Shown in pieces: positions 43,244 to 54,352 of a DNA stretch of 64,000 nucleotides. Each line of letters starts with the position of its first letter. Within the stretch, counting starts at the first letter, position 1. The notes beneath the pieces are model-generated. The model did no database searches, was not told the origin of the DNA, and was given only the letters and a program-made list of their open reading frames with translations. Both the position numbers and the translations under genes were made by a program. This DNA is from Colocasia esculenta. Taxonomy: Eukaryota > Streptophyta > Magnoliopsida > Alismatales > Araceae. Where the stretch lies: NCBI GenBank assembly GCA_014218235.1, contig CM024755.1, positions 101,226,948 to 101,290,947 on the forward strand, written 5' to 3'.

Positions 43244-45357
43244 ATGGTGTTGGGGTCGTGGGAGGCTGTGCTAGGGCACCAGGAGTAGAGGAGAACGGCT
43301 GGAGACTGGGACTTCTTCCTCAACCGTGCTCTGTTGCGACCTGTGCACAACCCGGTCTTAGATCTTCACAAAGGTAGGTATTCTCAGGCTGAAGAGGAAC
43401 TAAACTCATACCATCTTGTAGTGCTGCATGTCTAGTTTTGTTTGCAAGTGATTTGCCCAAATTCCATCATGTAATCATCAAGTTATAAGCGTTTTCCCAT
43501 CGTCGTGCATGTCTGTGTCAAATCTTGTTCATGCTAGTTTGCATGCCTTACGAGACCAAATTGATTCGGTCCAAAGGCATAAATTTCTTCTACTTGATGT
43601 CCCCTACAAGTTTCATGTTCATCACTTTGTCCCATGTGCCCTAGTTTGAGAGATATAAGCATTGCATGATGTTTGTTGCATGGTTCCTGCGTGTTCTACG
43701 TTTTCAGTTTGAAGCTTAAATCGCGACAGCGTCAGGCGATGTGATTAAATCACCTGGTATCGCGTCGGCCTTCGCCATTGCGATTACCTAAAAGGAGTCA
43801 ACCCATGTCAATGCATTTTGGTGCATCCCGCACCTCAAACTGTGCGTCGTTGACCTGTCAGAAGACCTCGGAAACGCGACTGCTAAGGTCATCGCGCTTC
43901 ACGGTGTTTTCCCGCCGCTAGGGAATCGCGCTATTTAAACAATTAGAGTTTCATGAATGCGATGGTCTCCATCGTCGTGTTTCTGCCTGCCTGATAAAAT
44001 GCGACCATCATACCCGTCACGATTTACATGTGTTATTCCAACACCGATCCTTGTGTTATATAAGTGATGATTTAGGCTTGTTAAGCATGTGTTTACCCTA
44101 TAAAACTGTGTACTTAATAGTAAACCTTCATGGAATTGCATTTTTATATATGTCACATAATTTCCTTGATTTAAAAGTTAATATGCACGATCATTCAATG
44201 TTCTATGATTTCATGCACATGCACACACCAAATATACATCCTTGCCATAAAATAATGCAGCAATTACATGAAATAAATTATCTAGTAATTTACTTAAATA
44301 ATTGCACATTATTCACCCTTTATAATAATGACATTGTTTCTGTTTTCTTAAGTGGATTTGGGACATCGATATCGCCGCTCCACTGTTCTAGAATTCCTCT
44401 GGAACGTTAAGACACTCGTTTTCTCTACACTACTCTCTTGACAAATTGGAACCTCTCTATCGGACATTCCGTTCTGGTAGACAAGGGACCTTTTATTAAG
44501 ACCTCTGTAAGACTCCATACTCTGTGGATTCCTTCATGGAGACCGAGCTGGTCGTACCCTAACACCTATAACACCCCTGGGGATCAATATGATCCAAATG
44601 GCTTTAAAAGTTCTCTCTTATCTTCACTCACACCGGACCTCTGGACTTGTGCGTAACAGGCCCAGTGGAAGGGTAGTGAATTCCACCTGACTGCCAACAC
44701 CAATTGCGTGTGTTGTGCAATTGTTACTATCGCCCGTTTAATTGACGTTTATGTGCAATGACCCATAGTTCTCATTTATACTCTACTCGCTCATCTATTC
44801 ACACTCTCTGCTATCCCGTCTATTCATCTAGTACTCTCATCTATTTCTTGGTACTCTATTGGCCATTTGACTAATTGTCTAAAGATAAACAATATAACTA
44901 ATGTCTGGCAATATATAAAGGGTTCGGTCAAGTCCTGGGAGGTGCGCCCAAAAGTGCTATTTGCCTGCGGGAGTTAAATGACCAGAGTGTTTTGGCATTA
45001 CACTCAAGTGCTATCTATCTCAACTATCTAAATGACAATCAAAGTGTTATACTATACTCATTGTGCTATTGTTATACATTGTGCTGTTTGTGCTATGGCC
45101 ATCCTGCCCTGTGCTATATTTGGAAACTAGTGCTATCTTGATTCATGCTACCGTGCTATCTCTTACATTACTTGACTCTCTCGCTCTATCATATAGTAAC
45201 TCTACTTTTAATACATTAATCATGTAAAGTTTGCCCTCACCATGAGATATAAATCCTACTGGGCGTTGTCGCTCACCCTATGTTATTTGTCATTGTCTTC
45301 TCAGGTGAGACTGAGGAGAATGAATACACTCACAAGGATGGGGAGGACCAGGAGTGA
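43244..45357 (+). other. Candidate spliced small ORF within element A LTR2
   Basis: Exon 1 runs from ATG 43244 to 43373 (130 nt, phase 1), with a single TAG at 43286 that is CAG in LTR1. The intron-like segment is 43374-45304 (GTAGGT ... TTCTCAG). Exon 2 is 45305-45357, 16 acidic residues (ETEENEYTHKDGEDQE) and TGA. The residues before the donor, LLRPVHNPVLDLHK, parallel LLRPAQTVILKSTK in E1. The split codon is G|GT (Gly). Total length would be about 60 residues. No known family; function unknown. Confidence 0.42.
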
Positions 45358-45615
45358 TCCACGAGTGCAATGACGTCACCATGTTATCCTAGATGGTCTT
45401 AGTTGGTCTTTTATTTCCTTTTTATGTATTAGAGTCAATTGGGCCCTATGTTATGGATTTGAGTTAGTTGATGTAATGGACAGTAGTGGACTTCTCAATA
45501 AAAGTTATTTGATTTCGTATTATTAAATTCTCCAATGGTTTGTTGTCTATTCTATGCTCTATACTCGTTACTTGCAACTGCCTAACGTTCCGATATTCCG
45601 CGTCAGGGCGTGACA

Positions 45616-46346
45616 CTCTTTCTTATGGTTAGACTTGTAAGAAATAAAATAATAACTGAAGGCAAGAGACAAGTCATTTTGAAGAGATATCTATCTGTTC
45701 CAGAGAAAAAGTATGTCCTTAAAGAAACTAGGGTAGGTGAGCAGTCACGGAGGTATGGTCACTTACTTGGTGCGCAATACACCTACAAGTAACTTTTTCT
45801 TAAAAACTGGAAACTTGTCAGTTTGAAGGACACTTGCAGATATCTTGCAAAATAGATAGCTATTGGAAACATTCTAAACTTCAGTACTTCATATATGTTC
45901 TTAATAAAGAATATTAAATCAAAATGTAGAGAACAAGGAAGTACACGATCTGCATTAGATAGACTAGGTTCAGATTGCATAAGTGTAATAAAAGAATGTA
46001 CTTATATTAGAGAAACCTTTGTAAGAATCGAAGTGTAGAATTATGTGTAAGTTTAAAGATATACAAAAGAATATTAACATATTATGATTTGTTCATCAAT
46101 CGATTGCATAAAGGATTATAAAGTCAATCAGAATAATACTACACCAATTACTTTGCAAAATAACATCAATCAATATACAGAACATCATCAATCGATATAC
46201 TAAAGACAATCAATACAGAACTTAAAGACAATCGATATTCATAACATCAATCGAAAAGTGAAGACAATCGATATGTGAAAACTTCGACTAGTCATATTTG
46301 ATCATCAATCGATATGCCACTTCGACTTCCCAAGAGTCAGAGTGAG
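45616..46346 (-). repeat. SIRE2 LTR, part 2
   Basis: It starts with the right TSD of element A (ctctt, 45616-45620). AT-rich DNA follows, then from about 46100 words based on ATCAATCGATAT and GACAATCGAT. It ends with gtgag (46342-46346), the left TSD of solo LTR I. No gene. Confidence 0.75.
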
Positions 46347-49291
46347 TGTAAGGCCCTCGAATTTTGCCCTTTTAATTTCGGTCATGTGTTGTTTAAATGC
46401 CTTGTGTATAGTGCCATGTATATGTATGTATATGCATATGTATGTAATTATTTCTGTACATATTTAATTGAGTATTGTTGTACATATGTACATATGTGTT
46501 TATTATGTATATGTTGTTTTATTTACATTGTATAGATAGTATTTAAGTTATACATTATACATTGCATGTATGTACATAGTGTAAGCATGGTTTTCTGCAT
46601 TTCTGTGTTCTGGCCGAAGGGCCAATTAACGTCAACATGCATAGTTGTTTAGGGTTAAGTCGACGTCCAGATCGATGGACGCCAACTCCCAGTTGGCGGC
46701 AACCAATGTGGTCGTCTATTTCTCAGAACTTGTGCGATCTCAAATCTGGAAATAGTTGTGTTTCCTCCGGCTCCTATTTTGGAAACTCCCGTCCAACGGT
46801 AGGATGCCCTTCTAATTGTGCAACCCAACTTCCCTTGGCTATAAAACACCCTTCTTTGGTCGGATTAGACCCTTTTGGCTTCTTGTCAAAACCCTAGAAC
46901 TGTTTGTGCGAACCTGAAACTTTGGAGGCTTTGATCCGGCGACTGAAGAGTTCTCTTGACGATCTACATCGACTGGAAGGAACTTGGAATAACTGTGAAG
47001 CTTCCTCGACTCCAGTGTGCAACCTGCTTCAACACAGAACCAGATCTGGGAGGTTTTTGGGAGGCTTCTTGGCTTGGCCGAGGAGAGCTTCTCTGATGAT
47101 TAAATCTTGTTTAGACATTTTTGAGAGGCAAGTAACCATTGTACATCAACCCTACCCATGTCAGCTAGGTGTAGGAATTTTACAGAATTTATCTCGTGTC
47201 TTGGAACCCCCATTCATCATGATTTTATGCATCAAGTCTGTGTTTCTGCAGACAGGAACTTAACGGCAACATCTAGTGCCATTAAGATCCCTGGTTGGCG
47301 GCATGATCTTGTGCTGTTAACCCATGTTGGCGGCAGCATCTGTGCCGCCAAGTTCAATAGGTTTGACAGAATGCATGTTTTGATCTTTGTAACATATTTT
47401 CCAGATTTCTGGACATGAATACATGCTGTAGAAATTTTGTATGGTCAAGTACATCCAGTGGAACATGCCATGTGATTAGGTTGAATTTTCGTACATTGTA
47501 CTATTTATTAGAATTTCGGAAATGAGATATTAATTATGAATTGGCCTTGTAAATTCTTGTTTAATTAGATCCATGTTAAATTAGGGTTTCAGAAAATTTC
47601 GGTGACTATATGATGACTATGTTCAGGTGTTAGTACTGCTGAGTACAACTGTGTTATTGTGAAATCTATTGAAGTGAAATTAGTGATAAAATGCATGAAA
47701 TTTGTTTCAATTATTGAAATTCGTGTACTGATCTGAAAAATATGGAATATTGAGAATGTGTTATATTTACTGTTTGGAACTTGTTCTGAAAATTTCATGT
47801 TGTTTGTGTAACAACGGGTACTGTTATGGTTTTAAAGAGAGAAAATGACCATGTTAACCATGCTAGTTTAAATCGTATGTGATTCAGTTAATAGCCACCT
47901 GATCAGGACTGTATTAGAAGTTGATCATCATTATAAAACAGTAAAAAGCATGCCATGTAAACTGAACCATGTTTATGTGTTAAAAACGCATGTGTGTGTG
48001 TGCAAGTGCATGTGAATAATGTAAGTAAATGTTTAATGTGTAAATTGTGCCATGTGTGACACTGCTACCATAGAGGGCTGTGGAATTGTACCGTAGTAAA
48101 GTCCCTACGGGAAGGTTCAATGTGAGTGATATCCCAAGGGCATTAGGATGAAATCCTGGAGGTGGACAAGTACCACTGGTTAGGGTGGAGAGTGCTTCTC
48201 CTGGTTCTGCACAGTTAACCAAGATCCATTACTGTGTTTCCTAGGTGATGGATAAGTGTATGTGTATATGTGTGTCCTTCTAGTGGTGGTTTGGACTATG
48301 TGTCACGACAACTAAGTGAAAATGTGAAAATGTGTATGTGATCATGTGAAATGTGAAATGAGAAATATGTGAATTGTGAAACCATTAAGTGAATGTATTA
48401 TCATGTGAATTAGTGTAATCTTATGCGAATGTGCTAAATCCATGTCAAAACAGCAAGTAAAATGTGTGTACAATTGTGTTAAATACATGAAAAATTGAAT
48501 AGAATTCATATTAGGTATGTTGTTTACCTTATGTATAGTTTCGTGCTTAAATCATGTAAAGTTGCAAGATGGTTTGAATGAAATTTAATTCATTAAAACA
48601 TGATGAACAAAAGGTGTATAAATCATGTTATGAGTTTTATACTTAATTGTGAAAGCAATATAAAGCATGTACTATGTTTATCCTTAATTGTTTAGAAAAC
48701 TAGCATGTGTTCTATGTTCTAAATTGGTAAGCATGTGCCATGTATTCTATTTGCTATAGATTCCATGAATAGTAGTTTTAGCTGTGTAAAGCATGTCCCA
48801 TGTATATTTATTTCCATTAAAAGATAGCATGTGCATGTGATGTGTGTATGGTTGTGTGCATGGATTGCTTGCTGGGTCTATTTAGACTCATACTTGCTTC
48901 GACGTACAGGTGTCTCCACATCCGAGGAGGATATGGTTAGGAGTGACTCCGAGCACGAGGAGTATCTATTTTGTGGAGATCTCTACGTTATATCTCTCAT
49001 TTCATAGTATGTAATTCGGAATTGTGTAATTAAGGATGGACAATGTATTTTATTTGAAAGTTGTATAAATGTGGACTTTAGTGTTTTCTTTCATCTTATG
49101 TTATACAGACTGTGGATATTGATGATGATGATGGAATGGAATGAAATTGTTACTTTATTTCCGTTGTACTCTTTACTATTCATGTACATATCAACCTATC
49201 GTTTAGTGTTGGTTCTAGGTCCCACTGTGATGGCGTTCTCTATACCGATGTGGATTGGTATAATCGTACCGGTATAAAGAGGGTCGTTACA
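46347..49291 (+). repeat. Solo LTR I (D-type gypsy)
   Basis: It starts TGTAAGGCCCTCG and ends GGGTCGTTACA, 2945 bp, with a perfect TSD gtgag at 46342-46346 and 49292-49296. Its length and content match one LTR of D, so LTR-LTR recombination removed the rest. TATAAAA lies at 46840-46846. Donor-like GAGAG|GCAAGT at 47127/47128; acceptor-like CGTACAG with exon 2 at 48910-49007 (acidic start, STSEEDMVRSDSEHEE, then a hydrophobic extension). In the matching exon 1 frame two adjacent TGA codons replace the Arg region of D. Confidence 0.93.
46840..46846 (+). promoter_or_regulatory. TATA box of solo LTR I
   Basis: TATAAAA in GGCTATAAAACACC, homologous in position to that of D LTR2. Confidence 0.55.
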
Positions 49292-49553
49292 GTGAGACAT
49301 CGATTGTTGACCTTTGTTCAAAAATCGATGTCACTTCAATTTTCCAGGAGTCGGAGTGAGACATTGATTGCTGACCTTTGTTCAATAATCGATATGTCAC
49401 TTCGACTTTCCAGGAGTCATAGTGAGACATCGATTGCTGACCTTTGTTCAACAATCGATATGTTACTTCAACTTACCAAGAGTCAGAATGAGACATCGAT
49501 TGCTGACCTTTGTTCAACAATCGATATGTCACTTCGACTTTCAAGAAGTCGAA
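49292..49553 (-). repeat. 66-bp minisatellite in the SIRE2 LTR
   Basis: Four units starting near 49292, 49356, 49422 and 49488, each beginning (G/A)TGAGACATCGATTG and containing AATCGATATGTCACTTCGAC. Part of a further unit lies left of LTR I (46307-46346), so the solo LTR inserted exactly at a unit boundary. ATCGAT is a palindromic core. Confidence 0.82.
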
Positions 49554-49815
49554 GTAATACGATATACGTACTACTCATGGACTTAGAAAATTTTACTTTA
49601 CGAGTGTCGATAGATATACCATATGTGTCGACACACATACTTTGTGCGTCGACAACTATGCTTTGTGCATCGACACCTATTGTCTAATAAAGGTTATACT
49701 ATATAAAATACACAAGTATGATATTATATATACTCTCATGAATTTGATAAGATAATAATTTTGTCATATTCAACATAATAAATAATACTCTTACAAAATT
49801 ACTCAACAGGCAGCA
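49554..49815 (-). other. Junction between SIRE2 LTR and third SIRE copy
   Basis: From 49600 to 49680 come four GTCGACA-type words (LTR-like). From about 49690 to 49815 the DNA is AT-rich and unassigned. Here the LTR has lost its U3 end and the env-like gene its C-terminal half, as one deletion across both would produce. Confidence 0.55.
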
Positions 49816-50825
49816 GTAAAGCAAGAATTGTTTAACTCCACTAATCTGACTTCTTCCTCCTCCTTGAGGTGTCAAAATGGTTGTGAGCACATGATGAAGC
49901 ATTTTGTTCAAAGGAGGGAATCTATTGGCATTAAGGCATGAAACCTTTGTCTATTCAAAATTATCCTTGTCATGCTCAATTCCAATCGTTAGTGTATATG
50001 ATTCATGAAGACAAAATGTGAACTGATTATATTCTTTTTAACAATAGGAATATCCAAAGGTTCTCCTACAAACTTGAGAGATAAGTTGATGGGAACCCCT
50101 TTGACCTTAGTTACTAGAGTATTTTTACTGCCTTCCAAATTTGCATAGAATTGTTGGACTAATTTTCAATATAAAAAATTGTGTTCACTAATGAAATTAG
50201 TCCATCCTTGAAATTTAAAGAGGTCAAGTAATTCTAGAAAAGCTGATTTTATACCGTCATCTGCAATGTCAACTACTATGGGCTCAAGGATTTGACGATA
50301 TTACGTTGTGCCCTTGGTTGATGGACCCTCACTTTCCTCCTCTTTTTCATTGTCTGATTCTTCATCCTCTGTATCATTTACTCCCTTTTCATTATTTTCT
50401 TCAGAAACATAACCTTCTTCGAAACTACTAGTCACAAGATTATCTATTTCCTCATCCTCTTTTGAGCCAGAGTTAGCCTTAGATGTGACTGCTATAGATG
50501 TGGAGTTGGAATCCTCTGCCTCAAAATTGGATTCTTCAGTCTAACCTTTCTCTGACTGATGGCTTTCCTCTTCGTCAGAGATATTGAGATCGACATATTC
50601 ACTCCTCTTTTTTCCTTTTGACAAGGCCTTCTCTTTAGCCATCCTTGGGTGAGAGAATCGACAGCTTAAGAAGGAGATTTCTGTAGCTTTTCTCTTTTGC
50701 GAAGTCAGACACGCTGCAAGATCATGTTTGTGCTTGGTTCTGCCCTTAGAGGGCTCTCTGAACACTAATCCTGGTTGTGTGGCCTTTGCCTTCTCACTCC
50801 TTCGAGGTTGAAGTTTGGGTGCCAT
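49816..50825 (-). pseudogene. Third SIRE copy: env-like gene, N-terminal part
   Basis: The ATG at 50825 opens a 94-codon frame: MAPK start, basic region, SFLSCRFSHPRMAKEKALSK and KRSEYVDLNISDEEE, aligned with the N-terminus of the SIRE1 gene (15679). After a stop at 50541 the acidic Ser/Glu-rich region continues, followed by KVKGVPINLSLK and, at 49911-49820, MLHHVLTTILTPQGGG. The coiled-coil and proline-rich end seen in SIRE1 is missing. Several stops make it non-functional. Confidence 0.8.
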
Positions 50826-52690
50826 TGCAATAGAGAAGGTGTGAAAGTGACTGCCTTTCCGGAGAGGACGAAGATACTTTGCCGGAGATGAAGGACTACT
50901 CCGACGAAGAACAAAGGTTTTTCCGGAGGTGAGAGAGGGAAGAAATGTGAGAGAGGAATGAATAGCGGGCAGGTGTGTTGAGTGCGATTTATGGAATTTA
51001 AAGATTTCACGTCGACCTTCCTTAGAATGGGTACAGTGAACTGGCGATTCACCAAAACTTAAACAGGAGCCATAGTAAAATGAGCCAAGGTGCGTCGATG
51101 CAGCAGTTCAAGTGCGTCGGCCTATGATTCCAAGAAGGTAGTTTTTAATTATAGAAAAATTGATAGTAAGTATTCAATCATGGGGAACATGATCGTATTA
51201 ACTCTTTCAAGGATTATTAAGGAATTAAAGTCATCACTCTTAACTTCATTTAATTCCTTTTTGACGAATTAATGGTTTGAAAATTATAAACAACAATTTG
51301 ACCATTAAAAAGCTGAAAAATAATCCTAAGACTTATTAAATAGAGATAAAACACAAGAAATGCCTACCTTCCCTTTGAACTAATTATATCATGATACATA
51401 GGAAACTTTAGGAAAACAAATTTCAACAAGTATTGAAAATAAACAACTAGAAATTTTCCATAGGTAAGAATCATCAATTTCTTTTGAGGATTTTATTTTT
51501 ATAAGCAACTTTGAAAAGAGCATTCAGCCATATCATAACCATTTCATGCAAGAGCTCATGCTTTTTACATACCAGAGTTCCTAATTACTCAAGTTCGATA
51601 GGCATCCTGCCACAAAGGTTATGTGTAAACCTTTTGACGTGAGGATACATGTTGTTTAGATGCCAGAATCCCCACTTACTCAGTTTAGCACAAGAATTTT
51701 TCAATCTCATTAACCCTTCAAAACAGAGATAATCAAGTTCTTCATGACATGCATTTTACTTCACTCTTTGAGAAGATATGTAATTTCTCATAAACAAGGT
51801 CATTGCTCTGCCAAGACAAGTTGTTTTTTATGATTTTTATTCTTAGCCTACAACATGACAGAATGATATTTAAGAACAGTACTTATCTTGTTATTTTTCA
51901 ACCAAAGAAGCCTTATGACTCATGAATTACAGAATCGTGGAAAAAAGAATCTTCAAAGTGTTTTAAACTATTTCATAACCTTTCATATTTTCTAGAAGTT
52001 TAAAATTCAAACTATGAATTTATAAACCTCAAACCACTAGATTATTTCAGGGGTAATTGAGAAGTGAGAAAGAAAAACTTTAATTCCCCCTGAATTAATG
52101 CATTTGATCAAAATTCATCATAATTGAATACTTCCCCTCAATGAATGAATTTATTAAGAATAGAGTAAAATTTATTCAAAGCAGGAATTTGAGTGAATAA
52201 AAGGTCAAAGATTGACAAAGATCAAGTATCATCAGAGAGTGTGTCGACACAACAACTAGTAGTGTCGACCTTATTCAGACCAATTCTCAATTTTTCTGAA
52301 CTTTTCTATCTTCTTTGACATAGACCTCTGTATAACCACAACTCATTCAGCTTAGCCAGCACTTTTGCCATACTTCAAACCAATGATGCACTATTTCACA
52401 AAAGCCCTATTTCTTCAAACATGAGTTTATGACATATTTGAACTATTGAAAGAAAATTCTCCCCCTCACTGTGTGTATTTTGAAAGAAGAATTAATGTGC
52501 AAGGACCATGAATGGAGCAGTTCATACACATTGTATCATATATCACATAATTCTTGGTACTTGGTATAGAAATTTTCTCACGCATAGTGAAAGCTTCCAG
52601 ACAAGCTTAACTTGTCCTTCCACAAGTCACCATTTGATATACCAAAGATTCAAGATATATAATACATCATGGTTTAAATAAGATGAAAAA
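50826..52690 (-). other. Third SIRE copy: spacer between pol and env-like gene
   Basis: AT-rich and non-coding, with internal polypurine-like tracts (minus strand) near 52083, 52132 and 52460. It matches the layout of 13760-15678 in SIRE1. Two GTCGAC words occur near 52245-52270. Confidence 0.6.
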
Positions 52691-52934
52691 ATTACAATCA
52701 ATCAATCATACAAAGACCAAGTTCTCTTCTTAAAGATGAAAATCTTTCATTGCAGAGAGGTTTTGTGAAAAGATTTTTTACTGACTTCATCTCTTAGAAA
52801 ATAGTATCTAATTTCAATGTGCTTAGTCCTGGAGTGTTGGATTAGATTTTTTGCCAAATTTTTAGCAATAGTGCTATCACACATAATTGGGAGACATCCA
52901 AGATCTACTTGGTAGTCTTGAAGTTGATGTTTAA
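52691..52934 (-). pseudogene. Third SIRE copy: RNase H fragment
   Basis: The minus strand from 52934 reads QDYQVDLGC, PIMCDS, NLIQHSRTKHIEIR and the LRDEVSKKSF segment. About 50 nt including most of the FTKPL motif are deleted near 52757, and RRTWSLYD ends the protein after a frame change. It is the C-terminal part of copia RNase H. F2 interrupts it at 52935. Confidence 0.82.
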
Positions 52935-53052
52935 TGTAGTGCCCTAGATCCCTTGTTTACTTTTTTTTCGTAATGATGTGAGTTATTCAGCATTTGTGTT
53001 GGACTGTGAATTTTGATGAACTTGACATCACAGTTCACTACCGTTTGCTAAA

Positions 53053-53080
53053 GTAGACGACAACATCAAGTGTCGTCTAC
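53053..53080. repeat. Inverted repeat GTAGACGACA/TGTCGTCTAC in F2
   Basis: Two perfect 10-bp arms with an 8-nt loop, in the U3 part of the LTR. Its position is comparable to the TTGACGTTAAG dyad of D. Confidence 0.75.
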
Positions 53081-54165
53081 CTACTATAGATGACAGAGGT
53101 CTGTGTCATTGATAGTTTACTAAAATATTTAGTTTTTTGGTCAGGCAGGTTAACGACATGATTGAATGTCATTTATCTCATGGTAAATGACAATCTGTTT
53201 TGACGTTAACCTGACTTGCCAGATTTTGCGGCTATCGTTACGGAGCGAAATAATCAGTCGTTTCTTTGATATTTATCCAATAGATCGTGATGTTTCCAAT
53301 TCAAGGGTCGGAATTGGAGTTGGGTAAACCAAAGATGGTCTTTAAAAGACCCCTATTTGGCTCTTAGGAAGGGGTTTTTTCACTAGTTTAGTAGTGAGAA
53401 TAGAGGGCCGAGCGAAGGGTTGTTGTGCGGCGATCCGTGCAAATTGAGGGGAGCTATGAACAGTGGAGACTTGGAGGACCATGCTCAGAAGGATCTCTGA
53501 CCGAGGGTGTCGTTCTGGAGGCCATCGGGCGGACGAAGGCGACGAAGGGGACTGCCTTGTTGCCAAGGCGGGCGTCTTCAACTCTTTATTCGCTACTCCA
53601 AGAGAAGGGTTAGAGGCAAGTAACATGGGGGAGTGGTTTAGGATCCTAGACTCTACAGATCTACCATGTTTATTGATTTTTAAATCCATGATTAAAATCA
53701 AATTAAGGGGGTTAAAGTTCTAGTATTTCATGTGAGTTTTTTGAGTTTTCTGACTATATGAACTTAACATCAATCTTGATCACCGTCTACTTCATGTAAA
53801 TGACGAAGTACTAGACGTTTATATATATTAAAGGTGCTATGTGCCTCCGTCAACTATTCCTAATGATAGTGGTGATTTTCGTTAATTTGTGTAAACGTCA
53901 ACCAACATTGCCATTAAGTTCATCTGTGTAGTTTTTCTATAGATCAGTTTAAATGCTTATAAGTTGTGGTTGATGATTGTACAAGGTTACCATTACACCT
54001 AGTTTGGTGTAAATAAGTACTGTTATACAACAGAAATGCTATGACAATGTCGCATGGTCTATACATATTGGTTTAAGGATTTTGATAATGTAAGTACAAA
54101 TAAAAATAAATAGGTGTTTGATCTATATTATGAGGTCGTGTTTAAATTTCTCACTGTTGTTAGAT

Positions 54166-54335
54166 TGAAATATAAAGATTCATCATGCTCAATTTTTGTA
54201 CAGTAAATGCATGCTTTATTTAAACATTGTATCATGCTAAATAATCCAAGTGAAATATAAAGATTCATCATGCTCAATTTTTGTACAGTAAATGCATGCT
54301 TTATTTAAACATTGTATCATGCTAAATAATCCAAG
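54166..54335 (+). repeat. 85-bp perfect tandem duplication in F2
   Basis: 54166-54250 and 54251-54335 are identical (unit starts TGAAATATAAAGATTCATCA). F1 has one copy (near 20116), so the duplication is specific to F2 and recent. Confidence 0.9.
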
Positions 54336-54352
54336 TTTTTTTGTGTACTGTG

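Larger units (their letters stand above)
25201..45615 (+). mobile_element. Element A: Ty3/gypsy chromovirus (Tekay/Del-like), interrupted and rearranged
   Basis: Plus-strand element with LTR1 (25201-27947), gag, protease, RT, RNase H, integrase with a chromodomain-like end, PPT and LTR2 (42802-45615), flanked by the TSD ctctt. It is split by LTRs B and C (28915-32024) and by D (32745-39894). Two features are abnormal: there is no PBS after LTR1, and 27948-28180 is instead a copy of the DNA that flanks LTR2 on the outside (45616-45849). Confidence 0.88.
42802..45615 (+). repeat. Element A LTR2 (3')
   Basis: It starts TGTAGCAACCC and ends AGGGCGTGACA, with TATA-like CATATAAG at 43207-43214. 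It retains a 67-bp segment near 44942-45010 that LTR1 lost. Conserved blocks include CTACTGGGCGTTGTCGCTCACCCT about 40 bp before the acceptor-like site at 45304. Confidence 0.92.
21777..49690 (-). mobile_element. SIRE2: minus-strand Ty1/copia SIRE-like element, interrupted
   Basis: On the plus strand the order is integrase start and protease (21777-22474), gag (to 24216), PBS (24254-24265) and LTR (from 24268). The LTR is split by element A at 25200/45616 and by solo LTR I at 46346/49292, and fades out near 49690. The remainder of pol is cut off at the F1 junction. The LTR has lost its U3 terminus; the DNA beyond it is the C-terminally truncated env-like gene of a third SIRE copy in the same orientation. 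Confidence 0.78.

Noticed and set aside
53342..53723. Three overlapping open frames in F2, one containing a PRRAS motif also present in frames of D, I and H
   Set aside because: The motif is shared because the LTR DNA is conserved near the donor-like site, but that frame does not join exon 2 in the constant phase and has a stop before the donor in D and F2.
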